Made by a program: the position numbers and the translations under genes. Shown here one piece after another: positions 9,046 to 18,037 of a stretch of DNA of 32,516 nt (its first letter is position 1; each line of letters begins with the position of its first letter). The notes below the pieces were generated by a model. The model had not been told where the DNA came from. It did no database searches and was given only the letters and a program-made list of their open reading frames with translations. Location: contig MKUV01000061.1 in NCBI GenBank assembly GCA_001898725.1, positions 1 through 32,516 on the forward strand, in the 5' to 3' direction. The stretch comes from Caedibacter sp. 37-49. Its GTDB lineage: Bacteria; Pseudomonadota; Alphaproteobacteria; Caedimonadales; Caedimonadaceae.

Positions 9046-9899
9046 TGTCGTTAACAATTTTTAAAGCTCTTACTGAAGCAAAAAAAAAACTTGAGTACGC
9101 TGAAATTAAAAATAGTCATCACGAAGCAAGATTATTGCTTAAGTATGCTTTAAATCTTTCATTAGAAGAAATAATAACGGCTTCAGATCGGGAATTAGCG
9201 CCGTATCAACTGGAAAAATATGAAAGTTGGGTTTTAAGACGAACTCTTCATGAACCTCTTTCAAAGATTAGAGAAGAAAAAGAATTTTGGAGTTTACCTT
9301 TTATTGTAAAAGCAGATGCTTTAGATCCACGTCCTGATAGTGAGACTTTAATCGAAGCTGTTTTTAAAACTTATCCTGTCCGAGAAAAGCGTCTCAATAT
9401 TCTTGATTTAGGGGTAGGAACTGGTTGTTTAATTATTACCCTTCTTAAGGAATATTTATATAGTTATGGGATTGGCATTGATAAGTCTATTCTTGCTTTG
9501 GAAGTTGCACGTCTAAATTTAGAAAAATTTAAACTACATGAACGACTTAAGCTTATCAATACTTTTTGGGGAGAGGGAATAGTAGAAGAATTTGATATTA
9601 TTGTTTCCAATCCGCCTTACATTGCAGAGACTGATCGGCAGATGCTTTCTCAAGAAGTAATTAAGTATGATCCTCATATTGCTTTATTTGGTGGAAGTGA
9701 TGGTTTAGATGCTTATCGTTCTTTAGCACCTCATGCTTTCCGTTTATTAAAGTCATTGGGACATTTGTTTCTTGAAATAGGAAAAAACCAAGAGTCATCC
9801 GTTCAAGAAATCCTTCTGGAAAATGGATTTACTCTCAAAGAATGGATCCCAGACTTAGCTGGGATCTTGCGTTGCGGTATTTTCCAAAAAGCAAATTAA
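9045..9899 (+). CDS. prmC: Release factor glutamine N5-methyltransferase
   Basis: A 284-residue methyltransferase. An N-terminal helical substrate domain is followed by RPDSE (about 96-100), the SAM-binding DLGVGTGC (121-128) and the catalytic NPPY (189-192), which defines glutamine methylation of release factors. It modifies the GGQ glutamine of RF1 and RF2. The ATG shares its A with the prfA stop codon. The 3' end overlaps the convergent aspS stop by 4 bp, leaving no intergenic space for a terminator. A strong hairpin lies within its last 60 bp. Confidence 0.95.
   Translation: MSLTIFKALTEAKKKLEYAEIKNSHHEARLLLKYALNLSLEEIITASDRELAPYQLEKYESWVLRRTLHEPLSKIREEKEFWSLPFIVKADALDPRPDSETLIEAVFKTYPVREKRLNILDLGVGTGCLIITLLKEYLYSYGIGIDKSILALEVARLNLEKFKLHERLKLINTFWGEGIVEEFDIIVSNPPYIAETDRQMLSQEVIKYDPHIALFGGSDGLDAYRSLAPHAFRLLKSLGHLFLEIGKNQESSVQEILLENGFTLKEWIPDLAGILRCGIFQKAN
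9845..9866. repeat. Strong hairpin inside the 3' end of prmC
   Basis: GATCCCAG at 9845-9852 is perfectly complementary to CTGGGATC at 9859-9866, with a 6-nt loop. It lies 33 bp before the prmC stop and, on the other strand, 30 nt downstream of the aspS stop. It could define the 3' end of the aspS transcript from inside prmC. No good U-run follows on either strand. The DNA encodes the conserved IPDLAG part of PrmC, so the symmetry may be partly coincidental. Confidence 0.35.
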
Positions 9900-11677
9900 G
9901 CTTGCTCAGGTGGTAGTTGTACTCGAATGTGGAGTTCTTCCAGTTGTTTTTGGGTTACTTCTGAGGGAGCTCCCATTAATAAATCTTGCGCTTGTTGATT
10001 CATTGGGAATGCTACAATTTCTCGCAAATTTGGTTCCTCAGCCAGAAGCATTACAATTCGATCAATACCTGGTGCAGACCCACCATGAGGAGGAGCACCA
10101 TATTTTAAAGCATTAAGCATGCCACTAAATTGCGTTTCAACTTCTTGACGCGTATAACCTGCAATTTCGAATGCTTTATACATAATTTCAGGCTTATGAT
10201 TACGGATTGCTCCGCTTGAGAGTTCATAACCGTTGCAGACTATATCGTATTGGTAAGCTTTAATATCTAAAGGATCTTTGGATTGTAAAGCTTCCAAGCC
10301 TCCTTGAGGCATTGAAAAGGGATTATGAGAGAAATCTATTTTACGCTGATCTTCATTATACTCAAACATTGGGAAATCAACAATCCAACAAAATTTAAAA
10401 CAATTTTGTTCAATGATATTTAGATCTTGAGCAATTTTTTGTCGTGCCAAGCCAGCGAGCTTTTCAGCCTCTTTTTGAGGTGCGCAAACAAAAAATACAG
10501 CATCACCTTCTTGAACATTCGTTAATCTTTTTAACTGTTCAAGGCGTGTATTGTCTAAAAATTTTGCAATAGGACCTTTTGCAGTTCCTTCTGAGAAAAT
10601 AATGTAACCAAGACCTGGGGCACCTTGTGTTCTGGCCCAATCATTTAGATTATCAAAAAACTTACGTGATTCCTTTGCTGCATTAGGAGCAGGAATAGCA
10701 CGAATCACTGATCCATTTGCAAGAGCATTAGAGAACACACTAAAATCTGACTTTTCAAAAACTTCATTTACTTGTGAAATGATGAGTGGGTTTCTTAAAT
10801 CTGGTTTATCTGTACCATATTTAAGCATTGCTTCTTCATAGGTAATCCTTGGAAAGGGTGTTGAAGTAATGACCTTATTATTGCCAAATTCAGTAAAAAG
10901 ACCATGGAGCACAGGTTCAAGAGCAGCAAAAACATCTTCTTGTGTTACGAAAGACATTTCAAAATCTAATTGATAAAATTCTCCAGGCGAGCGATCAGCA
11001 CGACCATCTTCATCTCGAAAGCACGGGGCAATTTGAAAATAGCGATCAAAACCTGCAATCATAAGCAATTGTTTGAACATTTGAGGGGCTTGAGGAAGGG
11101 CATAAAATTTGCCTGGATGAACACGTGATGGTACCAGAAAATCCCTTGCGCCTTCAGGAGAGCTGGCCGTTAGAATCGGTGTCTGGAATTCCATAAAGCC
11201 TTGCTTGATCATTCTTCGTCGAATAGAGGCAATAACCTGACTTCGAAGGACGATGTTAGCATGCATCTTTTCGCGACGTAGATCCAGAAAACGATAGCGG
11301 AGTCTTGTTTCTTCCGGAAAGTCTTGATCGCTGTTAACTGATAATGGCAGGACATCAGCAACTGAATCAATACTACATTCTTCAATCGCTAGTTCAATAG
11401 CACCTGTTGGCATTTTAGTATTCGTTGTTTCCGGAGTGCGTTGAAGGATATGGCCGGTTACGGTAATCACGCTCTCAAGTTTTGTAGCTTCAAGTGTTTT
11501 AAAATGAATATTACTTGCTTCAATAACACATTGTGTAATCCCATAATGATCTCTTAAATCGATGAATAAAAGATCTCCATGATCTCGTTTCCGATGAATC
11601 CATCCAGAAAGGCGGGCTTTTGAGCCGACATGTTCCACTCTTAATTCATGGCATTTATGTGTGCGATAAGGATGCAT
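9896..11677 (-). CDS. aspS: Aspartate-tRNA ligase, probably of the non-discriminating type
   Basis: A full-length 593-residue bacterial AspRS. The N-terminal OB-fold anticodon domain covers about 1-110. The catalytic core includes [19 protein letters not shown] (motif 2 region) and GIDRIVMLL (motif 3), with the GAD insertion domain between them. The residue after KRD in the anticodon domain is His33. In known enzymes His here goes with relaxed tRNA recognition (Pseudomonas type) and Leu with strict recognition (E. coli type). It therefore probably also makes Asp-tRNA-Asn for GatCAB. It is convergent with prmC and divergent from rnd. Confidence 0.95.
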   Translation of the reverse strand: MHPYRTHKCHELRVEHVGSKARLSGWIHRKRDHGDLLFIDLRDHYGITQCVIEASNIHFKTLEATKLESVITVTGHILQRTPETTNTKMPTGAIELAIEECSIDSVADVLPLSVNSDQDFPEETRLRYRFLDLRREKMHANIVLRSQVIASIRRRMIKQGFMEFQTPILTASSPEGARDFLVPSRVHPGKFYALPQAPQMFKQLLMIAGFDRYFQIAPCFRDEDGRADRSPGEFYQLDFEMSFVTQEDVFAALEPVLHGLFTEFGNNKVITSTPFPRITYEEAMLKYGTDKPDLRNPLIISQVNEVFEKSDFSVFSNALANGSVIRAIPAPNAAKESRKFFDNLNDWARTQGAPGLGYIIFSEGTAKGPIAKFLDNTRLEQLKRLTNVQEGDAVFFVCAPQKEAEKLAGLARQKIAQDLNIIEQNCFKFCWIVDFPMFEYNEDQRKIDFSHNPFSMPQGGLEALQSKDPLDIKAYQYDIVCNGYELSSGAIRNHKPEIMYKAFEIAGYTRQEVETQFSGMLNALKYGAPPHGGSAPGIDRIVMLLAEEPNLREIVAFPMNQQAQDLLMGAPSEVTQKQLEELHIRVQLPPEQA

Positions 11678-11734
11678 AGTTTTCTCTTTCTAAATTTCTT
11701 TTTGGGTAAAATAGCAATTTATATTACGTTTTGC

Positions 11735-11740
11735 TATAGT
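11735..11740 (+). promoter_or_regulatory. Possible -10 element upstream of rnd
   Basis: TATAGT lies 29 bp upstream of the rnd ATG in the 92-bp divergent gap between aspS and rnd. The hexamer 17 bp further upstream (TAGCAA) is a poor -35, so this is a weak call. Confidence 0.25.
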
Positions 11741-11769
11741 TCTTCTCTTAAAGATGGAAAGATATTTTT

Positions 11770-12933
11770 ATGGAATTAATTTCAACGACTGAAAAGCTTT
11801 TGGCGTTTTGTAAAAAAATTGAAAATGAGAATTTTATTACAGTTGATACAGAATTTATTAGAGAAGATACTTATTGGCCTAAAGTTTGCCTAATACAAGT
11901 TGCAGGGCAAGAGGTAACAGCACTTATTGATCCTTTAAGTTCTGAAATTGATCTTTCACCTCTTTTTCAGATTATGAAAGATGAAAATATTGTTAAAGTA
12001 TTTCACTCAGCTTACCAAGATTTAGAGATTTTTTATCTTTTTATGAATGAACTTCCTAAACCTATTTTTGATACGCAAATTGCGGCAATGGTTTGTGGTT
12101 TTGGAGAGTCTGTAGGCTATGAGACATTAGTAAAATCACTTGCTAAAGCTACCCTTGATAAGTCTAGTCGCTATTCTAATTGGGCACGTCGTCCGTTGAC
12201 TGAAAAACAACTCAAATACGCTGCTAATGATGTTATTTTTTTAAGGACTATCTATGAAAAGTTGATGGAACGTCTTAAAAAAGATGATCGTTTTTTATGG
12301 ATAAAAGAAGAAATAGAAGTATTACAAAATGTCGATTCTTATAAGATTCACCCTGATAAAGCATGGCAAAGATTAAAACCGAGAAGCGGAGAACCACAAT
12401 TTTTAGCACGTCTTCAAGCTTTAAGTGCTTGGCGAGAGCGACAAGCTGAAAATAGAAATATTCCTAGAAATCGCGTATTGCGTGATGAAATTATAATTGA
12501 AATTGCAGCTCATAACCCTTCTTCTTTAGATGAGTTAAAAGAGATAAGAGGGAGCTCGCCAAAGTTAGCACATGGCTCAATGGGGGCTCAAATTATACAT
12601 ATTCTAAATGAAGCTAACGCAATTCCTCTTGAGAACTGTCCAACTCTACATTCAAAGCCAGAGAAATTAGGCGCATCAACTATATTAGTTGATTTATTAA
12701 GAGTCCTTTTAAAAATTAAAAGCCAAGAATCTCATGTTGCTGAAAGATTGATAGCGACGACAAAAGATCTTGATACTTTAATTATGTTAAGAGAAGAAGC
12801 ACCCATACATGCTATCAAAGGGTGGCGATACTCTATTTTTGGAGGAATGGCTCTTGATTTTTTGAATGGCAAAGTTTCAATTTCGCTTGAAAATCAAAAA
12901 ATATGTGTAAAAAAGAATACACCTGATTTTTAA
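11770..12933 (+). CDS. rnd: Ribonuclease D
   Basis: A 387-residue DEDDy 3'-5' exonuclease. D26 and E28 lie in VDTEF, D84 in HSAYQDLE, and Y150 with D154 in YAAND; these are the four acidic metal ligands and the tyrosine. An HRDC domain follows at roughly 210-290, with a further helical region to the end. RNase D trims the 3' ends of tRNA precursors and other small RNAs in the cytoplasm. It is divergent from aspS. The ATG at 11770 has GGAAAG about 9 nt upstream. A gap of 59 bp separates it from the transporter genes. Confidence 0.93.
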   Translation: MELISTTEKLLAFCKKIENENFITVDTEFIREDTYWPKVCLIQVAGQEVTALIDPLSSEIDLSPLFQIMKDENIVKVFHSAYQDLEIFYLFMNELPKPIFDTQIAAMVCGFGESVGYETLVKSLAKATLDKSSRYSNWARRPLTEKQLKYAANDVIFLRTIYEKLMERLKKDDRFLWIKEEIEVLQNVDSYKIHPDKAWQRLKPRSGEPQFLARLQALSAWRERQAENRNIPRNRVLRDEIIIEIAAHNPSSLDELKEIRGSSPKLAHGSMGAQIIHILNEANAIPLENCPTLHSKPEKLGASTILVDLLRVLLKIKSQESHVAERLIATTKDLDTLIMLREEAPIHAIKGWRYSIFGGMALDFLNGKVSISLENQKICVKKNTPDF

Positions 12934-12992
12934 AAGTTTTGCACTGAGAGAAATTTTCTCGTAGGGTGTCGCACAGTTTGCAAAAGGTAAAT

Positions 12993-13988
12993 ATGATGAA
13001 AGCACTTAAATTATTTCTCTTTATGGTCGCATTTACCATAATTGGAATATTTTATTATAAGTGGTTTTCCAAACCTTCTTCAAAAATTAAAACAATTGCT
13101 ATTAGCCAAATTGTTGAGCATCCCTCTCTTGAGGCTGTTAGGCGAGGAATAATTGATTTTCTTGTTCAAAGTAACTTACAAGAAGGTAAAGACTACAAGA
13201 TAATTTATAAAAATGCGCAAGGCAATATGAGTATTAACAATCAGATTGCAAAGCAATTTGTAGGGATAAAACCAGATGTCATCGTAGCTATTTCTACACC
13301 TAGTGCTCAAGCTCTTGCAGTTGCCTCTCACAACATGAACATTCCTTTTATATTTGCAGCCGTTACAGATCCTGTACATGCAAATCTTGTTAAAGATTTA
13401 AAGAGGCCGGGCGAATTTATTTCTGGCGTAAGTGATCTTCCTCCAGTGCATGCTCAAATAGAATTAATTAAGGACATCCTTCCTAAAGCGAGCAAAGTTG
13501 GTATTTTATATAATCCAGCTGAAGTTAATTCAGTAAAAATAATCAATAAATTTAAAGAATTGGCTCAGAAAATGGACATTGAAGTATTCTTAGCTCCAGC
13601 AACAAGGACTTCAGAAGTATTGTTTGCTGCCCAAAGTTTAGTTGGAAAAGTTGATGCAATTTACATACCTCAAGATAATACGATAGTATCCGCGATTTCT
13701 TCTCTAATTTCTTTGCAATATGAGAAAAATATCCCCTGTTTTACAAGTGATGAAGTGTTAGTTCAAAAAGGAGCATTTGCGGCTGTTGGCACAAGTTATT
13801 ATGAGCATGGAAAGCAGGTTGGCGAAAGAGTTATTAAATTTTTAAAACATACACCAGGTTTGCAAATTCCTATTGCCTTTCCTGAAAAACCTCAAATTTA
13901 TATTAATGAGACAACAGCTAAGCACTTGGGAATTAATGTACCAAGTAAAATCGCCAAAAGAGCACATTATTATAAAATTCAAAAATAG
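12993..13988 (+). CDS. ABC transporter substrate-binding protein (TrpX-type), membrane-anchored paralogue
   Basis: A 331-residue protein of the ABC_sub_bind family (PF04392), the group containing TrpX. Family blocks include ISQIVEHPS near the mature N-terminus, AISTPSAQAL and FAAVTDPVHA in the first lobe, and LYNPAEVNS in the hinge region. The N-terminus (residues 4-25) is a hydrophobic helix without a clear AxA cleavage site or lipobox cysteine, so it may stay as a membrane anchor. The ATG at 12993 is chosen because AAAGG lies 7 nt upstream; an in-frame GTG at 12966 is a weaker alternative. The next gene is a paralogue. Substrates of this family include aromatic amino acids; the substrate here is not known. 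Confidence 0.82.
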   Translation: MMKALKLFLFMVAFTIIGIFYYKWFSKPSSKIKTIAISQIVEHPSLEAVRRGIIDFLVQSNLQEGKDYKIIYKNAQGNMSINNQIAKQFVGIKPDVIVAISTPSAQALAVASHNMNIPFIFAAVTDPVHANLVKDLKRPGEFISGVSDLPPVHAQIELIKDILPKASKVGILYNPAEVNSVKIINKFKELAQKMDIEVFLAPATRTSEVLFAAQSLVGKVDAIYIPQDNTIVSAISSLISLQYEKNIPCFTSDEVLVQKGAFAAVGTSYYEHGKQVGERVIKFLKHTPGLQIPIAFPEKPQIYINETTAKHLGINVPSKIAKRAHYYKIQK

Positions 13989-14156
13989 TTGAAAAGGTTT
14001 ACTTTTTTGAAAATCTAAGTTACATTTCACGGCTAAATTATGAAATTATTAATGTTTGTCTGTTAGCATTATTAGTAAAAAAACTAAAAGACATATAGTG
14101 AAATTGTCTGATAAGCAACAACGAAAAATAATAAAAAAGTATAAAGGAACTTTATT

Positions 14157-15188
14157 ATGAATAATGCTAAAAACTTCTCTTTTTTAAAGAGTTGTAGAAA
14201 AGTTTTTCATTTAAAATTTTCTAGTCTTTTAACACTTATAAATTCTTTTATATGTATATCTTATGCTCATGCATTAGTAGATAAACCCATTATTGCTATC
14301 ACACAAATAATTGATCATCCTTCAGCTAATGCTGTTAGAGAAGGCATTAAAAAATCTCTCGAAGACCAAGGATACATCGATGGAAAAACAATTAAATGGC
14401 TTTACAAAAACCCTCAAGGGAACAGTGCGACTAATATTCAAATTGCTCAACAATTTGTGAGTTTAAAACCGAGCATTATGATTGCTATTTCTACACCAAG
14501 TGCACAAGCTTTAGTTTCATCAGCTCGCAATCATAGCATACCTATTGTTTTTGCAGCCGTCACTGATCCTATAAATGCAGGGATTGTCAAAGATCTAAAA
14601 AAACCAGGTGGTTTAGTAACAGGTGTGAGTGATTTCCCCCTTATTGAAAGACAGGTTAAACTTATTAAAAAGATGTTACCAAATGCAAAAGTGATTGGTG
14701 GTCTGTATAATCAAGGCGAAATTAATTCTGTGAAGCAGTTTAGGCTTTTTGAGGAACTTGCAAAGAAAGAGGGGTACGAGGTTATTTCTGTTGCTGCTAT
14801 GAAAACGTCAGATGTACATGCGGCAGCGTTAAGTCTTATTAAAAAAGTTGATGCTTTCTATATTACTCTAGATAACACTGTCCTTTCTGCCATGGATATT
14901 TTAATTAAACTTCAATTTGATTTTAAAAAACCCATTTTTACAAGTGAGACAGATTCTGTTTTTCAAGGTGCGTTAGCAACAGCTGGAGCTCATTTATTTG
15001 ATATAGGAAGAAGTGCGGGAAAAATGGTTATTAGAATTTTACAAGGGGAAAAACCTTCAGAGATTGCTGTCGAGACAGCCGAAGTTTCGGACATTACAGT
15101 TAACATGAAAACCTTAAATTATTTAGATTTAAAGCTTCCTGAAGATAAAGAATTTAATTTTAATAAAGTCGGATTTGAGAACTCTTGA
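14157..15188 (+). CDS. ABC transporter substrate-binding protein (TrpX-type), secreted paralogue
   Basis: A 343-residue ABC_sub_bind family protein that matches the preceding gene block by block: ITQIIDHPS, AISTPSAQAL, FAAVTDPINA and LYNQGEINS. Unlike that gene it has a signal peptide of about 40 residues with a long n-region, ending in SYAHA, a likely signal peptidase I site. It should therefore be a soluble periplasmic binding protein. It lies 19 bp upstream of the permease and is probably the main receptor of the system. The 168-bp gap before it may hold its own promoter, but no convincing boxes were seen. Tandem copies suggest duplication followed by specialisation. Confidence 0.85.
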   Translation: MNNAKNFSFLKSCRKVFHLKFSSLLTLINSFICISYAHALVDKPIIAITQIIDHPSANAVREGIKKSLEDQGYIDGKTIKWLYKNPQGNSATNIQIAQQFVSLKPSIMIAISTPSAQALVSSARNHSIPIVFAAVTDPINAGIVKDLKKPGGLVTGVSDFPLIERQVKLIKKMLPNAKVIGGLYNQGEINSVKQFRLFEELAKKEGYEVISVAAMKTSDVHAAALSLIKKVDAFYITLDNTVLSAMDILIKLQFDFKKPIFTSETDSVFQGALATAGAHLFDIGRSAGKMVIRILQGEKPSEIAVETAEVSDITVNMKTLNYLDLKLPEDKEFNFNKVGFENS

Positions 15189-15207
15189 TTTATAGAAAGA
15201 TAATTTT

Positions 15208-16113
15208 ATGAATGAATTACAGTTTTTAGGTGCAATAGAGCTTGGCCTAATTTATAGCATGGTCGCTTTAGGTGTTTATCTTTCTTTTCGAATATTAGAT
15301 TTTCCAGATATGACAGCAGATGGTTCTTTTCCTTTAGGCGCAGCAATTGCAGCAACTTTAATTTCTTACGGATGTAATCCCTGGTTGTCTACGTTTTGCG
15401 CTATTCTAGGTGGCTGTGGCGCTGGTTTCTTTACAGCTTGGTTGAGTGTGCGTTGGAAAATCTTAAATTTGCTATCTGGAATTCTAACTATGTTGGCTCT
15501 TTATTCAATTAACTTAAGGATTATGAAAGGGCCTAATGTAACCATTATGATGGATGTAAGAACAATTTTTAGTCCCTTTGAAATAATGTTCTCGACAAAA
15601 ATAACAGGAACAATTTTCTTATTAAGCCTGATTACTTTAGTTGCAGGTTTTTTATTATGGTACTTTATGCTCACTAAGACAGGCCTTGCTGTGCGTGCGA
15701 CAGGAACTAATCCGCGGATGGCTAGAGCACAAGGTATAAAAACTAGAGCAATGATTCTTTTAGGAATTTCTTTAAGCAATGGATTAATTGCTTTAGGAGG
15801 GGCGTTGTTTGCTCAACATCAGGGTTTTGCTGATGTGAGTATTGGTAGTGGAACTATTATTATGGGCCTTGCAGCTGTAATTATAGGGGAAGTTGTGTTC
15901 CAAACGCGAAGAATTTGGTTAACTCTTTTGGCTTGTATTATTGGCGCAATTCTTCACCGCTTTGCAATTGCATTAGCCCTCAATGCAGATGGTATTGGTT
16001 TGCAGGCGACAGATTTAAATTTAGTAACGGCGGCTATTGTGATTATTGCGATGATACTTCCGCGTTTGAAGGAAATAACAACAAATAAATTTACAGAGCG
16101 GAGTCGGTCATGA
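15208..16113 (+). CDS. ABC transporter permease (BPD_transp_2 family)
   Basis: A 301-residue hydrophobic protein with about eight membrane helices of the branched-chain/TrpY type. FPDMTADGSFPLGAA near residues 32-46 and LRATGTNPRMARAQGI-like sequence (VRATGTNPRMARAQGI here, about 162-177) are the family landmarks; the second is the cytoplasmic coupling loop that contacts the ATPase. A single permease implies a homodimeric channel. Its stop overlaps the ATPase start as ATGA, so the two are translationally coupled. With the two binding proteins and the ATPase it forms a complete importer. Confidence 0.9.
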   Translation: MNELQFLGAIELGLIYSMVALGVYLSFRILDFPDMTADGSFPLGAAIAATLISYGCNPWLSTFCAILGGCGAGFFTAWLSVRWKILNLLSGILTMLALYSINLRIMKGPNVTIMMDVRTIFSPFEIMFSTKITGTIFLLSLITLVAGFLLWYFMLTKTGLAVRATGTNPRMARAQGIKTRAMILLGISLSNGLIALGGALFAQHQGFADVSIGSGTIIMGLAAVIIGEVVFQTRRIWLTLLACIIGAILHRFAIALALNADGIGLQATDLNLVTAAIVIIAMILPRLKEITTNKFTERSRS

Positions 16114-16907
16114 TTAAGCTTGAAAAAATACGTGTTCTTTTTAATCAAGGAACAGCATTAGAAAAAATGGTTCTGAATAACGTCTCCCTTGCTATTGAAG
16201 AAGGAGAAGTTGTCACTGTTATTGGTGGAAATGGGGCAGGAAAATCGACTTTATTAAATGTTTTAACTGGTGATATTAGACCATCCTATGGAAAAGTCTT
16301 TTTTGAAAACATTAATGTTACAGACTGGTCAGCAGAAAAAAGAGCAAGTATGGTAGCGCGTGTTTTTCAAGATCCTTTAGTAGGGACATGCGGGAATTTA
16401 ACTGTGGAGGAAAACTTAGCTCTTGCCTTTTATCGTGGTAAAAATCTTGGTCTTCGTTTTGCTTTATCACCTAATAATCGAAAAATTTTCCATGAATTTC
16501 TTGAAAAGTTAAATTTGGGGCTTGAAGCGCGACTTAAAGACCCTATTGGCCTTTTATCAGGAGGTCAAAGGCAAGCGATCTCTTTAATTATGGCTGTTCT
16601 TTCTCCTATGAAAATATTGGTTCTTGATGAGCATACAGCAGCTTTAGACCCACGAACTGCTGCTTTTATTATCCAGCTTACCTGTAATATTATATTAGAG
16701 AAAAACTTAACTGTTTTGATGGTAACCCATAGCATGCGTCAAGCGCTTGAAGTTGGAAATCGAACTCTCATGCTCACAGAAGGAGAAGTGGTTTTCGATG
16801 CAAATGGAAAAGAACATTCAAAATTAACAGAAGATGATCTTTTAAAACTTTTTAAAGAAGTTGTTGATAAAAAGGGAGAAGAGGACGAAATTCTTTTAAA
16901 CCCTTAA
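16110..16907 (+). CDS. ABC transporter ATP-binding protein (TrpZ-type)
   Basis: A 265-residue ABC ATPase. Walker A GGNGAGKST is at 39-47, the Q-loop lies in VFQDPLVGTC (about 85-94), the signature LSGGQRQ is at 149-155, and Walker B ILVLDEH is at 169-175. The H after the catalytic glutamate, in DEHTAALDP, is characteristic of the ATPases that partner ABC_sub_bind importers. The H-loop is in VTHSMRQA. It powers uptake by the linked permease. No terminator with GC stems follows; the next 95 bp are AT-rich. Confidence 0.92.
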   Translation: MIKLEKIRVLFNQGTALEKMVLNNVSLAIEEGEVVTVIGGNGAGKSTLLNVLTGDIRPSYGKVFFENINVTDWSAEKRASMVARVFQDPLVGTCGNLTVEENLALAFYRGKNLGLRFALSPNNRKIFHEFLEKLNLGLEARLKDPIGLLSGGQRQAISLIMAVLSPMKILVLDEHTAALDPRTAAFIIQLTCNIILEKNLTVLMVTHSMRQALEVGNRTLMLTEGEVVFDANGKEHSKLTEDDLLKLFKEVVDKKGEEDEILLNP

Positions 16908-17002
16908 TTTAATAAATTTAATTTAAAAATTTTCTTTTATTTACCTATTTTAAATAAACATTCAATTACAATTAAAATATGAAGTAATTGAAGGCATATA
17001 TA

Positions 17003-18037
17003 ATGATAAAAGAACCCTATAAATTTATGCATACTGCAGATGGTGCAAAAATACGCATAGGGTTTTGGCCCACATTACAACCAATTCGAAAACTGAATCG
17101 TACAATCATTTTGCTTCAAGGACGTGCGTCCTTTATGGAAAAATATGATGAAATGATTCAGAACTTACGCTTAAGAGGTAATAATGTCTGGGCTCTTGAT
17201 TGGCGTGGCCAGGGTCTTTCAAGCCGTATGCTCACAAATCATCATAAAAGTCATATAGATTCATATGATACATATTTACAAGACCTGCATCAGCTTATTA
17301 CAGAGCATGTTCAACCTAAAAGCCAACATCAATGTATTCTTTTAGGTCAATCCATGGGGGGGCATTTAGCATTACGATATTTAAGCGAACATCATAATGT
17401 GTTGGACGGGGCTGTATTAGTTTCTCCTATGATAGATATTAAAACAGGTGCTTATCCAAAATTTTTAGCTAGATTTTTAACACATTGCGCTTGTCTTGCA
17501 GGATTTCGGGATGCATATTTTTTTGGTCAAGGAAATTATAACCCCCTCCATGAGCCATTTGAGGGAAATTATTTAACGCATGACAGACGTCGTTATTTTG
17601 CGCACAGAGATTTACAGCTTAAGAATCCAGGGCTTGTATTGGGAGGCGGAACTTACGGTTGGCTTCATGCAACTTTTCAATCTATCCAAAAAATTCTTCA
17701 AGTATCTTATCTAAAAAATATCAATATTCCTATATTATTCTTAGCGGCTGGTGAAGAAGAGATTATAGATAATCGAGCCCTTAAACATATTGTAGAGAAC
17801 TTACCAAAATGTAATGTTAAAATTTATGAACATGCACGTCATCAGATCTTTATGGAAACAGATGAGATTCTCAAACAATTTTGGACTGATTATGATGCTT
17901 TCATTGAACAGAATTTTGGACAATTTGAGCAGGCACTAGCGAAACGCCGGCTCATCGAACCCTCTGAGCTTTCTGGAGTGCAGCGACGCGACGCCACGTT
18001 CACGAATGATACGAATAGCTTCCAGCCCAATTATTAA
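17003..18037 (+). CDS. Alpha/beta hydrolase, lysophospholipase/monoacylglycerol-lipase-like
   Basis: A 344-residue serine hydrolase of the Hydrolase_4 group. The nucleophile elbow GQSMGG places Ser117, DWRGQGLS precedes it as in PldB-like lysophospholipases, and the catalytic His lies in HARHQIF near the C-terminus. There is no signal peptide, so it is cytoplasmic or membrane-peripheral. The likely role is hydrolysis of lysophospholipid or monoacylglycerol, inferred from family only. The ATG at 17003 (AAGG 8 nt upstream) is preferred to a TTG at 16988. The last 33 codons plus stop are antisense to the end of amn, so the native C-terminus has probably been extended through a lost stop codon. 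Confidence 0.85.
   Translation: MIKEPYKFMHTADGAKIRIGFWPTLQPIRKLNRTIILLQGRASFMEKYDEMIQNLRLRGNNVWALDWRGQGLSSRMLTNHHKSHIDSYDTYLQDLHQLITEHVQPKSQHQCILLGQSMGGHLALRYLSEHHNVLDGAVLVSPMIDIKTGAYPKFLARFLTHCACLAGFRDAYFFGQGNYNPLHEPFEGNYLTHDRRRYFAHRDLQLKNPGLVLGGGTYGWLHATFQSIQKILQVSYLKNINIPILFLAAGEEEIIDNRALKHIVENLPKCNVKIYEHARHQIFMETDEILKQFWTDYDAFIEQNFGQFEQALAKRRLIEPSELSGVQRRDATFTNDTNSFQPNY

Noticed and set aside
12941-12970. CTGAGAG followed by GTAGGG before the first binding-protein gene, resembling parts of a TPP riboswitch
   Set aside because: The remaining conserved TPP elements are missing, the only CCTGAT lies upstream in the wrong order, and the gap is just 59 bp, too short for a TPP aptamer.
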